A DNA stretch of 45,032 nucleotides from an uncultured Anaerolineales bacterium (GTDB lineage: Bacteria; Chloroflexota; Anaerolineae; Anaerolineales; UBA4823). Of this stretch, positions 1-7,694 are shown in pieces. Location: the NCBI GenBank assembly GCA_937928795.1, contig CALFWB010000015.1, positions 1-45,032 on the forward strand, given 5' to 3'. Numbering within the stretch: the stretch's first letter is position 1; each line of letters starts with the position of its first letter. Made by a program: the position numbers and the translations under genes. Below the pieces are notes generated by a model. The model searched no databases and had not been told where the DNA came from. It worked only from the letters and a program-made list of their open reading frames with translations.

Positions 1-52
1 TTCAGCCATCCGATCTGGAAAATTGAGGCAAATGCGGTTCCGAGTTCAAGGC

Positions 53-134
53 AGCGTAACCTAAGCTTCAGCTTGTACCGTAACATAAGCTTTAGCTTGT
101 GGGAATAAGACACAGGCTGAAGCCCATGTTACGG
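53..134. repeat. Palindromic intergenic repeat with tandem arms
   Basis: The first ~297 bases hold no convincing gene. CCGTAACAT (78-86) and ATGTTACGG (126-134) are perfect inverted ends, with GCTTTAGC and GGCTGAAGC arms inside them. An extra left half-unit (about 53-77) precedes this as a near-direct repeat of 78-101. The right arm recurs near the other end of the window, at about 44818-44838. It looks like a dispersed palindromic repeat that could fold in RNA or DNA. No function is inferred. Confidence 0.6.
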
Positions 135-297
135 AAATCCGCTCCATCTTGCTCAGAGGCGAACAAATATTCAAATTTAGAATTGCTGAGGAGTGACACC
201 GTAGAAAGTCACAAATTAGCTATAATTCAAATAGCCGTAGCGGCTCAATTCAAAATCTTGCATTAACGGTGGAACAGATCCTTTGCTTTCCAAAACC

Positions 298-1311
298 ATG
301 AACTCTCCTCCCCGCGCGGTTTTCATCGGTCGCTTACAGCGAGATTTTATCCTTCTACCCGATGGACGGGCATATGAAGACCAAATTGGCGGGAACGCAC
401 TCTATTCGGCCGTAGGGTGGTGTCTTTGGCAGCAGAATCAGAGCGCCGGCATCGTTGCCAAAGTGGGCGAAGATTATCCTACCGATTGGTTGGACGAAAT
501 AGCGCAATGGGGATTAGACATCCAAGGCATCCGAGTTGAAAGGCGGCCTCTGGATGTGCGCGCCTTTTTTGCCTATCACGGCCTAGAAACCTACTCGCAA
601 GAGGATGCCATCCTGCACTATGCCCATCACCGCCTGCCCTTTCCCAAAGCCTTGATGGGCTATCAACCTCCTCCATCCCATCCAGATAGCCGAACCCAAA
701 GCCAGCCGATCTCTCTGCGCTCGACCGATCTACCCAAATCGTATCTGGATGCCACAGCAGCCCATATCGCCCCGATAGATTATCTCACCCATAACCTGCT
801 GCCCGCGCTGTTGCGACAGGGCTCAATCACCACCATGACCCTCGCCCCATCGCCTGGCTATATGCTGCCGACCTTCTGGTCAGATATTCCGCAGATCTTG
901 CGCGGCTTAACCGCCTTTTTACCCCATGAAACCGATTTGCGCAATTTATTCAAAGACCGCACAAGCGATCTATGGGAAATGATGGAAGGACTGGGGGAAT
1001 ATGTCGAGATCATTGTCGTGCGCAAAAGCGAGCAAAGCCAGTGGGTCTATGATGCCCGCAGTCGTAGCCGCTGGTTCATTCCGCCTTATCCAGCCCGCAC
1101 CGTTTGTCTTCATGGGACAGACGATGTGTTTTGCGGGGGCTTCTTAGCCGGTTTTTCTCAGACTTATGATCCCATTGAGGCAGCGCTCTACGGCAACGTT
1201 GCTGCTTCGATTGCCTCGGAAGGGGTTGGACCCTTTTATGCCTTGAGCTGTGAGCCACGCTTGCCCTCAGCTCGCCTCGAATCGCTGCGCCAGGCGGTGC
1301 GGAAATTATGA
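298..1311 (+). CDS. PfkB/ribokinase-family carbohydrate kinase
   Basis: Probable ATP-dependent cytosolic kinase of a sugar, nucleoside or related small molecule. The N-terminus (VFIGRLQRDFILLPDG) leads into the IGGNALYSAVG segment, which matches the substrate-binding GG motif of PfkB proteins. Near the C-terminus, HGTDDVFCGGFLAGF matches PfkB signature 2 (usually GAGDxFxxGF). The presumed catalytic Asp is kept, but the Gly-Ala-Gly anion-hole residues are altered, so activity is not assured. I chose the ATG at 298 over an in-frame TTG at 283 because the family fold starts just after it; no strong ribosome site is visible for either. The protein is ~337 residues, normal for the family. Its stop overlaps the start of the M20 peptidase gene (ATGA at 1308-1311), so the two are translationally coupled. 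Substrate unknown. Confidence 0.8.
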   Translation: MNSPPRAVFIGRLQRDFILLPDGRAYEDQIGGNALYSAVGWCLWQQNQSAGIVAKVGEDYPTDWLDEIAQWGLDIQGIRVERRPLDVRAFFAYHGLETYSQEDAILHYAHHRLPFPKALMGYQPPPSHPDSRTQSQPISLRSTDLPKSYLDATAAHIAPIDYLTHNLLPALLRQGSITTMTLAPSPGYMLPTFWSDIPQILRGLTAFLPHETDLRNLFKDRTSDLWEMMEGLGEYVEIIVVRKSEQSQWVYDARSRSRWFIPPYPARTVCLHGTDDVFCGGFLAGFSQTYDPIEAALYGNVAASIASEGVGPFYALSCEPRLPSARLESLRQAVRKL

Positions 1312-2432
1312 GCTGGAATCCTCCACCTCATCTCTTGGAACGCATCTTGAACTTTGCCATTCAAATCCAACGCATTGCGGCGCCCACTTTTCAAGAAAAA
1401 GAGCGGGCGCATTTTGTTTTGGAAAGATTTCGAGAAGAGAAGGTGGATTCGGTTTTTACCGACGCCGTCGGCAATGTGTACGCCCGTTGCCTAGGGCAAA
1501 AGAAGGGACAGCCCTTAATCCTTAGCGCTCATTTGGATACAGTTTTCCCGCAGGAATTGCATAAACCAGCGGTGTGGAAAGAAGACCGCATCTCCGGACC
1601 GGGGATTGGCGATAATGCTTTGGGCGTGGCGGCTCTCTTTGGCGTGCTGTGGGCGTTAGAGGAATATCCACTGCCTTTCCTAGGCGACCTTTGGCTGGTT
1701 GCCACAGTTGGCGAGGAAGGATTAGGGGATCTGTGCGGGATGCGCGCTGTGGTCGATCGCTTCGGCGGGCGAGTGAAAGCCTACCTCATCTTAGAGGGGA
1801 TGGCATTGGGACATGTTTACCATCGTGCTTTAGGCGTGCGGCGCTATCGCTTAAAAGTCGAAACAGCCGGTGGACATTCATGGGTCAATTTCGGTCGGCC
1901 TTCTGCCATTCACCACTTAGCGAAACTCATCGCTGCTTTAGATGCCATCCCCCTCCCATCTTCACCGCGCACAACCCTAAATGTGGGGGTGATCGACGGC
2001 GGGATTTCCGTCAATACCATTGCCCCACTCGCCACGGCTGAACTGGATTTGCGTTCGGAAGACGCTGCATACCTCGCTCAAGTCGAGCAACAAGTCCTTC
2101 AGCTTGTGCGTCAAAGCCGCCGAGATGCCGTCCAAGTCAGCGCTGAACGGATTGGAGAGCGCCCTGCCGGTCAAATTCCTGAGAATCATCCGTTGGTGCA
2201 ACTTGCTGTCGAGTGCCTCAATCAAGTTGGGGTCAAGCCAATTTTAAACATCGGCTCAACCGATGCCAATATCCCGCTCAGCCGGGGCTATGCCGCCATC
2301 GGCATTGGATTAACCTACGGAGAACATGCCCACACAGTGAATGAGATGATTTATACCCCTCCCTTGCGCCAAGGGATGATGCAGTTGATGAACTTAATTG
2401 AGAAGTTGGGGACACCAGAGGTTAAATTTTGA
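1308..2432 (+). CDS. M20-family metallopeptidase/deacylase (ArgE/DapE/CPG2-like)
   Basis: Zinc-dependent amidohydrolase of family M20, 374 residues. The metal and catalytic residues are visible in order: H75 and D77 in SAHLDT, bridging D102 in GIGDNALG, the general base pair E136/E137 in VGEEGLGD, E163 in LILEGM, and a C-terminal His in GEHAHTVNE. A central dimerisation ('lid') domain begins around residue 180 (ETAGGHSW). Such enzymes cleave peptides or remove acyl groups from amino acids; the exact substrate cannot be read from sequence. Translation is coupled to the upstream PfkB kinase gene. A 78-bp repeat starts 6 bases after the stop codon, so the kinase/peptidase operon probably ends there. 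Confidence 0.9.
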   Translation: MSWNPPPHLLERILNFAIQIQRIAAPTFQEKERAHFVLERFREEKVDSVFTDAVGNVYARCLGQKKGQPLILSAHLDTVFPQELHKPAVWKEDRISGPGIGDNALGVAALFGVLWALEEYPLPFLGDLWLVATVGEEGLGDLCGMRAVVDRFGGRVKAYLILEGMALGHVYHRALGVRRYRLKVETAGGHSWVNFGRPSAIHHLAKLIAALDAIPLPSSPRTTLNVGVIDGGISVNTIAPLATAELDLRSEDAAYLAQVEQQVLQLVRQSRRDAVQVSAERIGERPAGQIPENHPLVQLAVECLNQVGVKPILNIGSTDANIPLSRGYAAIGIGLTYGEHAHTVNEMIYTPPLRQGMMQLMNLIEKLGTPEVKF

Positions 2433-2437
2433 GGTTC

Positions 2438-2515
2438 GTGTCCACGCAAAAGTTGTAGGACAACTCAATAAGTTGTCCTACAAAGCAATGTTGCCAACAA
2501 CTTTTGAGTGCACAC
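2438..2515 (+). mobile_element. 78-bp MITE-like element, copy 1
   Basis: First of four almost identical 78-bp units. It begins GTGTCCACGCAAAAGTTGT and ends with the inverted form ACAACTTTTGAGTGCACAC (two mismatches over 19 bp). A 14-bp inverted repeat TGTAGGACAACTCA/TGAGTTGTCCTACA sits inside; this copy carries one substitution at its tip (AATAAG). The 10-mer GTTAAATTTT occurs at 2421-2430 and again at 2516-2525, directly against the right end but 7 bases from the left end, so it is only a possible target duplication. The element lies between the M20 gene and the tRNA promoter. Confidence 0.85.
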
Positions 2516-2526
2516 GTTAAATTTTC

Positions 2527-2555
2527 TTGACCTGCATCCTAAATTGCGATACAAT
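2527..2555 (+). promoter_or_regulatory. Sigma-70-type promoter of tRNA-Arg
   Basis: TTGACC at 2527-2532 and TACAAT at 2550-2555 are separated by exactly 17 bases, a near-consensus housekeeping promoter. Transcription would start near 2562, about 28 bases before the mature tRNA 5' end. The repeat element (2438-2515) stops just 11 bases before the -35 box. Confidence 0.75.
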
Positions 2556-2589
2556 ACAATTGACTTATAAAACAGGGTTGTACTTCATT

Positions 2590-2666
2590 GCCCTCGTAGC
2601 TCAGTGGATTAGAGCACTTGCTTGCGGAGCAAGGGGTCGCGTGTTCGAATCGCGCCGGGGGCGCCA
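2590..2666 (+). tRNA. tRNA-Arg (anticodon GCG), CCA encoded
   Basis: A full cloverleaf can be drawn. The acceptor stem is GCCCTCG with CGGGGGC (one T-G pair), and the D stem is GCTC/GAGC. The anticodon stem is CTTGC/GCAAG with loop TTGCGGA (2622-2628), which places anticodon GCG at 2624-2626. The T stem is GCGTG/CGCGC with loop TTCGAAT. G73 is followed by an encoded CCA (2664-2666). An A in the D-loop region and C35 fit arginine identity. It should read CGC and CGU codons. Most bacteria read these with an inosine-modified ACG tRNA, so the GCG anticodon is less common. Confidence 0.95.
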
Positions 2667-2672
2667 AGTCGA

Positions 2673-2699
2673 GGAGCGGTCGCTAACCGCTCCTTTTTT
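2673..2699 (+). terminator. Rho-independent terminator of tRNA-Arg
   Basis: A perfect 8-bp GC-rich stem GGAGCGGT/ACCGCTCC (2673-2680 and 2686-2693) with a 5-base loop is followed directly by six T residues (2694-2699). It sits 6 bases after the encoded CCA and separates the tRNA from the convergent topoisomerase gene. Confidence 0.92.
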
Positions 2700-2773
2700 G
2701 CTTCTTTGGTGGCTAGATATAGCGAGGGGGCAGAGCCTCAATCGGGGGAAAGCTCCCAAGACCCAAAAGCACC

Positions 2774-5458
2774 CTAGGCGGAGGTCCCTTTTTTGCGCCT
2801 GCGCCGCAGAGGGGTAACAGGCGCGGCTGGTTCTGCGGGCAGTTCTTCCACTGGCTTTGAGCGGCCAGTTCTCCGAGAAGGGGTTGGCGGCGGCGAAGAT
2901 GGGTTCGCCTGCTCCTTTGCGCGGCGGGATGGCTTCTCAGCAGCGAGAGGCAGTTGTTGGGGTTCAGAGGAGGATTTCGTTGACCTGCGTCCCCGGCTGC
3001 GACGCAGGGAAGATGGAGATTCGATCGTCAGTAGGGCGCAGTCCCACGGCGTCATCAGCCGCAGGATGCGATCGCCCGCTTTGACCTCTTGAATCACCTT
3101 GCCCCGTCCGGCGCGCGTTTGCAGGGGAGCTTCGTCAAAACGGATGCTCTTCGGGGCAAGTTTTTCTAAGAACAGCGTCGCTTGCGCCGTGGCTGTGCCG
3201 ATCGCCATGCCGACCAATTGGGCCGGGGGATTCAGTTTCCAAGCTTGCACTCCCTGCCCATAACGTCCTTGGAGAGGGAATTGTTCAACCGTCAAGCGCT
3301 TTGCCCTTCCATCGGAGGTCATCAGCAAAACCTCACCGGCTTTGGGGAGGATTTCTGCCCCGATCACCTCATCGCCGCCCCCTAGCTTAATGCCCAAAAC
3401 TCCGCCTGCCACAAGCCCCATCGGACGGACGCTCTGCTCGGAAAAGCGGATCGCCATCCCCTGAGTTGTCACCAGCAAGATTTCTCCGTCCCCTTTGGTC
3501 AGGTGAACCCATCCTAAACGGTCACCCACATTCACCTTTGCCAAGGTAAAAAGATGTGCTGCAGGACCGCCGATTTCATCCAAGTTCGATCTCTTGATAT
3601 AACCTTGACGAGTTACGGTGAGGATAAAGGCGTCGGTGGGGCGTTCGCTTTTGGGCGGCAGAGCAAAGACGGCTGCTAAAGCCTTACTTTCCTTGAGCGG
3701 AGAGACATCTCTAAGCGGCACACCCTCACTCGGCTTAGCGCACAGCGGTAGGCTGTGCACAGCAAGGGCAGCGCATTGACCGTTCTCCGCAGCCAGATAC
3801 AGAGTAGCGCGGTTTGATGCTCTCAGCAGCCAAGCGGGGGCATCATTGCCGCTCAGGCGCGGCGGCTTGCCCTCTTCGCTGCGCGCGATCAGCCCTTGGA
3901 GGGTAATGCTCACCCAGCTTTCGCCCGGCGGGGTCAAGTCACTTGCCGTGAGCGGCGGCGCTTGCCCTTCGGTGGAGCGCAGGGCAATTTGCGTGCGGCG
4001 CCGCTCGGCAAAGCTTTCCTTGACCGTTGCCAACTCTTCGGCTGCCAAGGCCCGCATCTTCGGTGGAGATTTCAACAAGCTCTCCAGTTCTTTGATGCGC
4101 TTGAGCAAGGCTTGATATTCGAGTTCGATCTTCTTGCGCTCCAAAGTGGCTAAGCGGCGTAAGGGCATGTCCAGAATCGCTTGGGCTTGGATTTCACTCA
4201 ACTTAAAGCGGCGCATCAACCGCCCACGGGCGGCTTCGGCATCGGATGACTGACGGATAAGCTGGATGACCTCGTCCAAATTCTGGAGCGCCACGCGCAA
4301 ACCTTCCAGAATATGACAACGCTCGCGGGCGCGGCGCAGCTCATATTCGCTGCGGCGACGCATCACCGTCAGGCGATGGTCGAGATAAACCCGCAAAGCC
4401 TGCTTGAGACTCATCAGGCGCGGCTCGCCATCGACCAGCGCCAGCAAGATCATGTTGAAAGTTGACTGCAGCGGGGTATGGCGATAGAGTTCCTCTAAAA
4501 CCTGAGCGGGGTCGGCATTCTTGCTGACTTCAATCACCATGCGCATCCCACGCTGGTCGGATTCATCGCGCAAATCGGCAATGCCGTTAAGTTTCTCTGC
4601 GCGCACCAGCTCGGCGATCCGTTCGATCAAGGCGGCTTTATTCACCGCATAAGGTAGCTCGGTGATAATGATGCGGCTACGGCCGCGTTCCATTTCCTCT
4701 AGATGGGCGCGGGCGCGCACCACCACCTGCCCGCGCCCGCTGCCGTAGGCGCTGGCGAGCGAATGCTCCCCCTCAGCAGGTAGAAGGATGCCCCCAGTAG
4801 GGAAATCGGGGCCTTGGATAAACTGCATTAAGTCTTCAATGGGGATGTCCTCCATCTTTTCCCAGTTCAGCAGCAGATAACGCAGCGCGTCAATCACCTC
4901 GGCAAGGTTATGCGGGGGAATGCTGGTGGACATCCCCACGGCAATACCACTGGCGCCGTTGACCAACAGGTTGGGGAAGGCGGCTGGTAAGACGGTTGGC
5001 TCGCGGAGGGTATCATCGAAGTTGGGGACAAAATCGACTGTATCTTGATCAATATCGGCTAGTAATTGCATGGCGGCCGCGGTAAGCCGTGCTTCGGTAT
5101 AGCGCATGGCAGCAGGCGGGTCACCATCCACGCTGCCGAAATTGCCTTGTCCATCCACAAGAGGGACGCGCAGAGTGAAGGGTTGCGCTAGGCGCGCCAT
5201 GGCTTCATATACAGCCATATCACCGTGAGGATGGAATTTCCCCAAGACTTCGCCGACAATGCGGGCTGATTTCTTGTAGGCGCTGTCGGGGCGCAACCCA
5301 AGCTCCAGCATGGCATATAAAATGCGCCGCTGAACGGGTTTCAAACCATCGCGTGCATCGGGCAAGGCACGCGCAACGATCACGCTCATAGCGTAATCCA
5401 GATATGCCTGCTGCACTTCACGGTCGATATCTACCTGGCGCACTAAACCGATTTCCAT
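2774..5458 (-). CDS. Type IIA topoisomerase subunit A (GyrA/ParC-like)
   Basis: DNA-cleaving subunit of DNA gyrase or topoisomerase IV, 894 residues; its partner (GyrB/ParE) is not in the window. The breakage-reunion domain runs from ~1 to 500 with [29 protein letters not shown] and the catalytic pair R119-Y120 in [10 protein letters not shown] beta-pinwheel C-terminal domain follows (~515-805). The gyrase-defining QRRGGKG box is absent from its usual first-blade place (residues ~530-540 read PPRLSGND). The closest match is QGRYGQG at 730-736 in a late blade, so the protein could be a ParC-like or diverged GyrA. Residue 81 is Met and 85 is Glu, where E. coli GyrA has Ser83 and Asp87. The last ~78 residues are a disordered tail rich in Arg, Lys, Ser and Pro. 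GGAG precedes the ATG. Confidence 0.92.
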   Translation of the reverse strand: MEIGLVRQVDIDREVQQAYLDYAMSVIVARALPDARDGLKPVQRRILYAMLELGLRPDSAYKKSARIVGEVLGKFHPHGDMAVYEAMARLAQPFTLRVPLVDGQGNFGSVDGDPPAAMRYTEARLTAAAMQLLADIDQDTVDFVPNFDDTLREPTVLPAAFPNLLVNGASGIAVGMSTSIPPHNLAEVIDALRYLLLNWEKMEDIPIEDLMQFIQGPDFPTGGILLPAEGEHSLASAYGSGRGQVVVRARAHLEEMERGRSRIIITELPYAVNKAALIERIAELVRAEKLNGIADLRDESDQRGMRMVIEVSKNADPAQVLEELYRHTPLQSTFNMILLALVDGEPRLMSLKQALRVYLDHRLTVMRRRSEYELRRARERCHILEGLRVALQNLDEVIQLIRQSSDAEAARGRLMRRFKLSEIQAQAILDMPLRRLATLERKKIELEYQALLKRIKELESLLKSPPKMRALAAEELATVKESFAERRRTQIALRSTEGQAPPLTASDLTPPGESWVSITLQGLIARSEEGKPPRLSGNDAPAWLLRASNRATLYLAAENGQCAALAVHSLPLCAKPSEGVPLRDVSPLKESKALAAVFALPPKSERPTDAFILTVTRQGYIKRSNLDEIGGPAAHLFTLAKVNVGDRLGWVHLTKGDGEILLVTTQGMAIRFSEQSVRPMGLVAGGVLGIKLGGGDEVIGAEILPKAGEVLLMTSDGRAKRLTVEQFPLQGRYGQGVQAWKLNPPAQLVGMAIGTATAQATLFLEKLAPKSIRFDEAPLQTRAGRGKVIQEVKAGDRILRLMTPWDCALLTIESPSSLRRSRGRRSTKSSSEPQQLPLAAEKPSRRAKEQANPSSPPPTPSRRTGRSKPVEELPAEPAAPVTPLRRRRKKGTSA

Positions 5459-5485
5459 AGGTGGATCTCCTACGCTACCTTTTTC

Positions 5486-5491
5486 ATCATA
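5486..5491 (-). promoter_or_regulatory. Candidate extended -10 box for the topoisomerase gene
   Basis: On the minus strand TGCTATGAT (TG-N-TATGAT) lies about 28 bases before the ATG of the gyrA/parC-like gene. No good -35 box is seen at the usual distance, so this would be an extended -10 promoter. Motif only. Confidence 0.45.
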
Positions 5492-5585
5492 GCATAAAAA
5501 CGCCGTAACCGTTCAGCCTGCCCCAAATCTATCCACAGATGACACAAATTCCGCAGATTTCGCAGATGGTGTTTGAACCTTTCTC

Positions 5586-5663
5586 GTGTCCACGCAAAAG
5601 TTGTAGGACAACTCAATGAGTTGTCCTACAAAGCAATGTTGCCAACAACTTTTGAGTGCACAC
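5586..5663 (+). mobile_element. 78-bp MITE-like element, copy 2 (with 9-bp direct repeats)
   Basis: Second 78-bp unit, one base different from copy 1 (at the hairpin tip). It is flanked by AACCTTTCT at 5576-5584 and again at 5664-5672, with one extra C between the left flank and the element. This is the clearest target-site duplication in the family. It lies between the topoisomerase gene start and the end of the ABC efflux operon. I see no gene in the rest of 5459-5824. Confidence 0.9.
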
Positions 5664-5824
5664 AACCTTTCTTTGTCCACTCGAACGGAATATCATCCAA
5701 TAAATTGGCAGAAGGAATGTTTGGGCTCATCTTTGCCACCAGCCACGGCCGGGGTTTGCGCTTCCTGGCACGCCACAGCTAATCATCCTATTTTGAGTGA
5801 GTGGCTTAGGAGGCTAACCAATCT

Positions 5825-6742
5825 TTACTTCCCCGACAATGCCAAGAATACATCTTCCAGACTAGCTTCAACCGGTTCGATGCGCGCCTCGCCATAGCCG
5901 GCTTGCTGAAGCTCTGCGAGCAAACAGCTTGGCTCAACCTCTTTGGGTAAGATCACCCGCAGGTGATCGCCGCTCAGACCAACTCGCAAAGGGAGTGGAG
6001 AGGCTTCAAGAAAGGATAGCGCTTCGATCAAAGGCGTGGCAAAAAGATCATATGCTAAGCCGCGCAGGACTTGCTTTTTCAATTGCTCAGGCGTGTCCAA
6101 TGCCAATAACTTGCCATCGCGCATCACGCCCACTTTGCCACAGTACTCGGCTTCGTCCATGTAGTGCGTGGTCACCAGAGCGGTGACTCCTTCATGGACC
6201 AGTTCATAAATCAAATCCCAAAAGGCGCGGCGGGCGGTAGGATCGACACCGCTGGTCGGTTCGTCTAAGAAGAGCAGTTGCGGACGGTGGACGATGGCGA
6301 TGGCAAGGGCGAGACGTTGTTTCCAGCCGGTTGCCAAAGCGCTGACCATCGTCTGACGTTGAGCCGCTAATCCAACCCGTTCTAAGGTTGCCTGAATTTG
6401 AATTTCCTCGCCCACCCCATAAACTCCACCATAAAAACGGAGGTTTTCTTCCACCGTGAGGTCGTGGTAGAGAGAGAATTTTTGCGACATATAGCCGCAC
6501 TGGCGACGAATGGCTTCTGACTGACGCCAGATGTCATATCCCAAAACCCAGGCCTTGCCCTCGCTGGGTAGAAGCAAGCCCAACAACATTCGGATAGTCG
6601 TGGTTTTGCCACTTCCATTCGGACCGAGGTATCCGATCACCTCGCCGCGCTGCACGGTGAAGCTGACCTGATCGACGGCCGTGAAATCGCCAAAGCGTTT
6701 GGTCAATCCTTCAACGCGAATGACTTCGTCCACGTCTTTCAT
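5825..6742 (-). CDS. ABC-2 type exporter ATP-binding protein (second NBD)
   Basis: Cytoplasmic ATPase of a drug/metabolite exporter, 305 residues. Walker A GPNGSGKTT is at 40-48, Walker B LLFLDEP at 156-162, and the switch His at 193 (TTHYMDEAE). The signature is the variant LATGWKQRL instead of LSGGxxQR, as in the YbhF/RbbA-type tandem ATPases. The C-terminal ~90 residues end in VEASLEDVFLALSGK, a tail typical of this subfamily. It is the last gene of the operon and starts inside the end of the preceding ATPase gene (32-base overlap). Together the two correspond to the two halves of YbhF, here on separate chains. Confidence 0.9.
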   Translation of the reverse strand: MKDVDEVIRVEGLTKRFGDFTAVDQVSFTVQRGEVIGYLGPNGSGKTTTIRMLLGLLLPSEGKAWVLGYDIWRQSEAIRRQCGYMSQKFSLYHDLTVEENLRFYGGVYGVGEEIQIQATLERVGLAAQRQTMVSALATGWKQRLALAIAIVHRPQLLFLDEPTSGVDPTARRAFWDLIYELVHEGVTALVTTHYMDEAEYCGKVGVMRDGKLLALDTPEQLKKQVLRGLAYDLFATPLIEALSFLEASPLPLRVGLSGDHLRVILPKEVEPSCLLAELQQAGYGEARIEPVEASLEDVFLALSGK

Positions 6743-7694
6743 CCTCTAGGAGGGCAATAAAGACATCTTCCAACTGGGCTTCCACCCAATGAAGAGCGGT
6801 GATTTTTCCGCCGGCTTGCTTGGCACGCTTCTGCAAGGCAGCGGAGATTTCAGTGCTTTTCCCTGCTATAACCCGCAGGTGCAAGCGATCGCCAAAACGC
6901 TGCGCGTTCAGCACCCCAGGCTCTTCGAGGGCAAGTTGGCGCAGCAGAGGCAAGGGTTCCCCTCTGACCTCGAGGATGCTTCCGCTGAGACTTGCTTTCA
7001 AATTTGCCGGCGTGCCTTCGATGAAGATTTTTCCTTCACGCATGAAATGGATGCGATGACACCGGGAAGCTTCGTCCATATATGGTGTGCTGACCAAGAT
7101 GGCGGTTTGTTCTTGCGCTGCTAAGCGGATGATCAGTTGCCAGAAATCCTGACGGGTTACTGGGTCTACGCCGGTGGTTGGTTCGTCGAGCAAAAGCACT
7201 TTGGGTGAATGCACCAAAGCTGCGGCTAAGCCTAGCTTTTGCTTCATGCCGCCAGAAAGTTTGCCGGCTAAGCGCTCGGTGAAAGCCGCTAAACCGACAA
7301 ACTTAAGGATATCCAAGCAGCGCGGCAACCATTCTTCGCGCTGCACGCCGCGTGCTTCGGCAAAGAAGCGGATATTCTCCATGACAGTCAGTTCTTCGTA
7401 AAGGGAAAAGCGCTGGGGCAGATACCCGATCTGGGCGCGGGCTTCTTCGGTCTGCTGTTGGATGTCGTAGCCACCGATTCGAATCTGACCCGCGTCGAGC
7501 TTGAGGGCGCCGCAGATCAGACGCAATGTGGTGGTCTTCCCAGCCCCATCCGCTCCGACCAAGCCGACAATCTCACCGCAATTGACCGTTAGAGAGACCT
7601 GATCCACCGCGCAAAGTTCACCAAACCGTTTGGTGATCTCGATAGCTTGGATCAGTACTGTGCTCGGTCTCAAGTTACTTTCCAAAATGCACAT
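6711..7694 (-). CDS. ABC-2 type exporter ATP-binding protein (first NBD)
   Basis: ATPase of the same exporter, 327 residues, with a standard Walker A (GADGAGKTT, 47-55), signature LSGGMKQKL (from 146), Walker B LLLDEPTTGVD, and the shared C-terminal tail VEAQLEDVFIALLED. It matches the N-terminal half of YbhF-like proteins. The ATG at 7694 overlaps the end of the adaptor gene by 20 bases. A TTG right after the adaptor stop codon, at 7673, preceded by GGAAAG, is an alternative start that removes seven non-conserved residues. With the downstream ATPase it probably forms a heterodimer driving the single permease upstream. Confidence 0.9.
   Translation of the reverse strand: MCILESNLRPSTVLIQAIEITKRFGELCAVDQVSLTVNCGEIVGLVGADGAGKTTTLRLICGALKLDAGQIRIGGYDIQQQTEEARAQIGYLPQRFSLYEELTVMENIRFFAEARGVQREEWLPRCLDILKFVGLAAFTERLAGKLSGGMKQKLGLAAALVHSPKVLLLDEPTTGVDPVTRQDFWQLIIRLAAQEQTAILVSTPYMDEASRCHRIHFMREGKIFIEGTPANLKASLSGSILEVRGEPLPLLRQLALEEPGVLNAQRFGDRLHLRVIAGKSTEISAALQKRAKQAGGKITALHWVEAQLEDVFIALLEDERRGRSHSR

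Noticed and set aside
2527-2817. Open frame of 96 codons across the tRNA gene
   Set aside because: It runs through the tRNA promoter, the whole tRNA and its terminator; the structure explains this sequence better than a protein.
5664-5824. Remnant of a second ABC-2 permease downstream of the exporter operon
   Set aside because: Short frames on both strands show no hydrophobic helices or family motifs.
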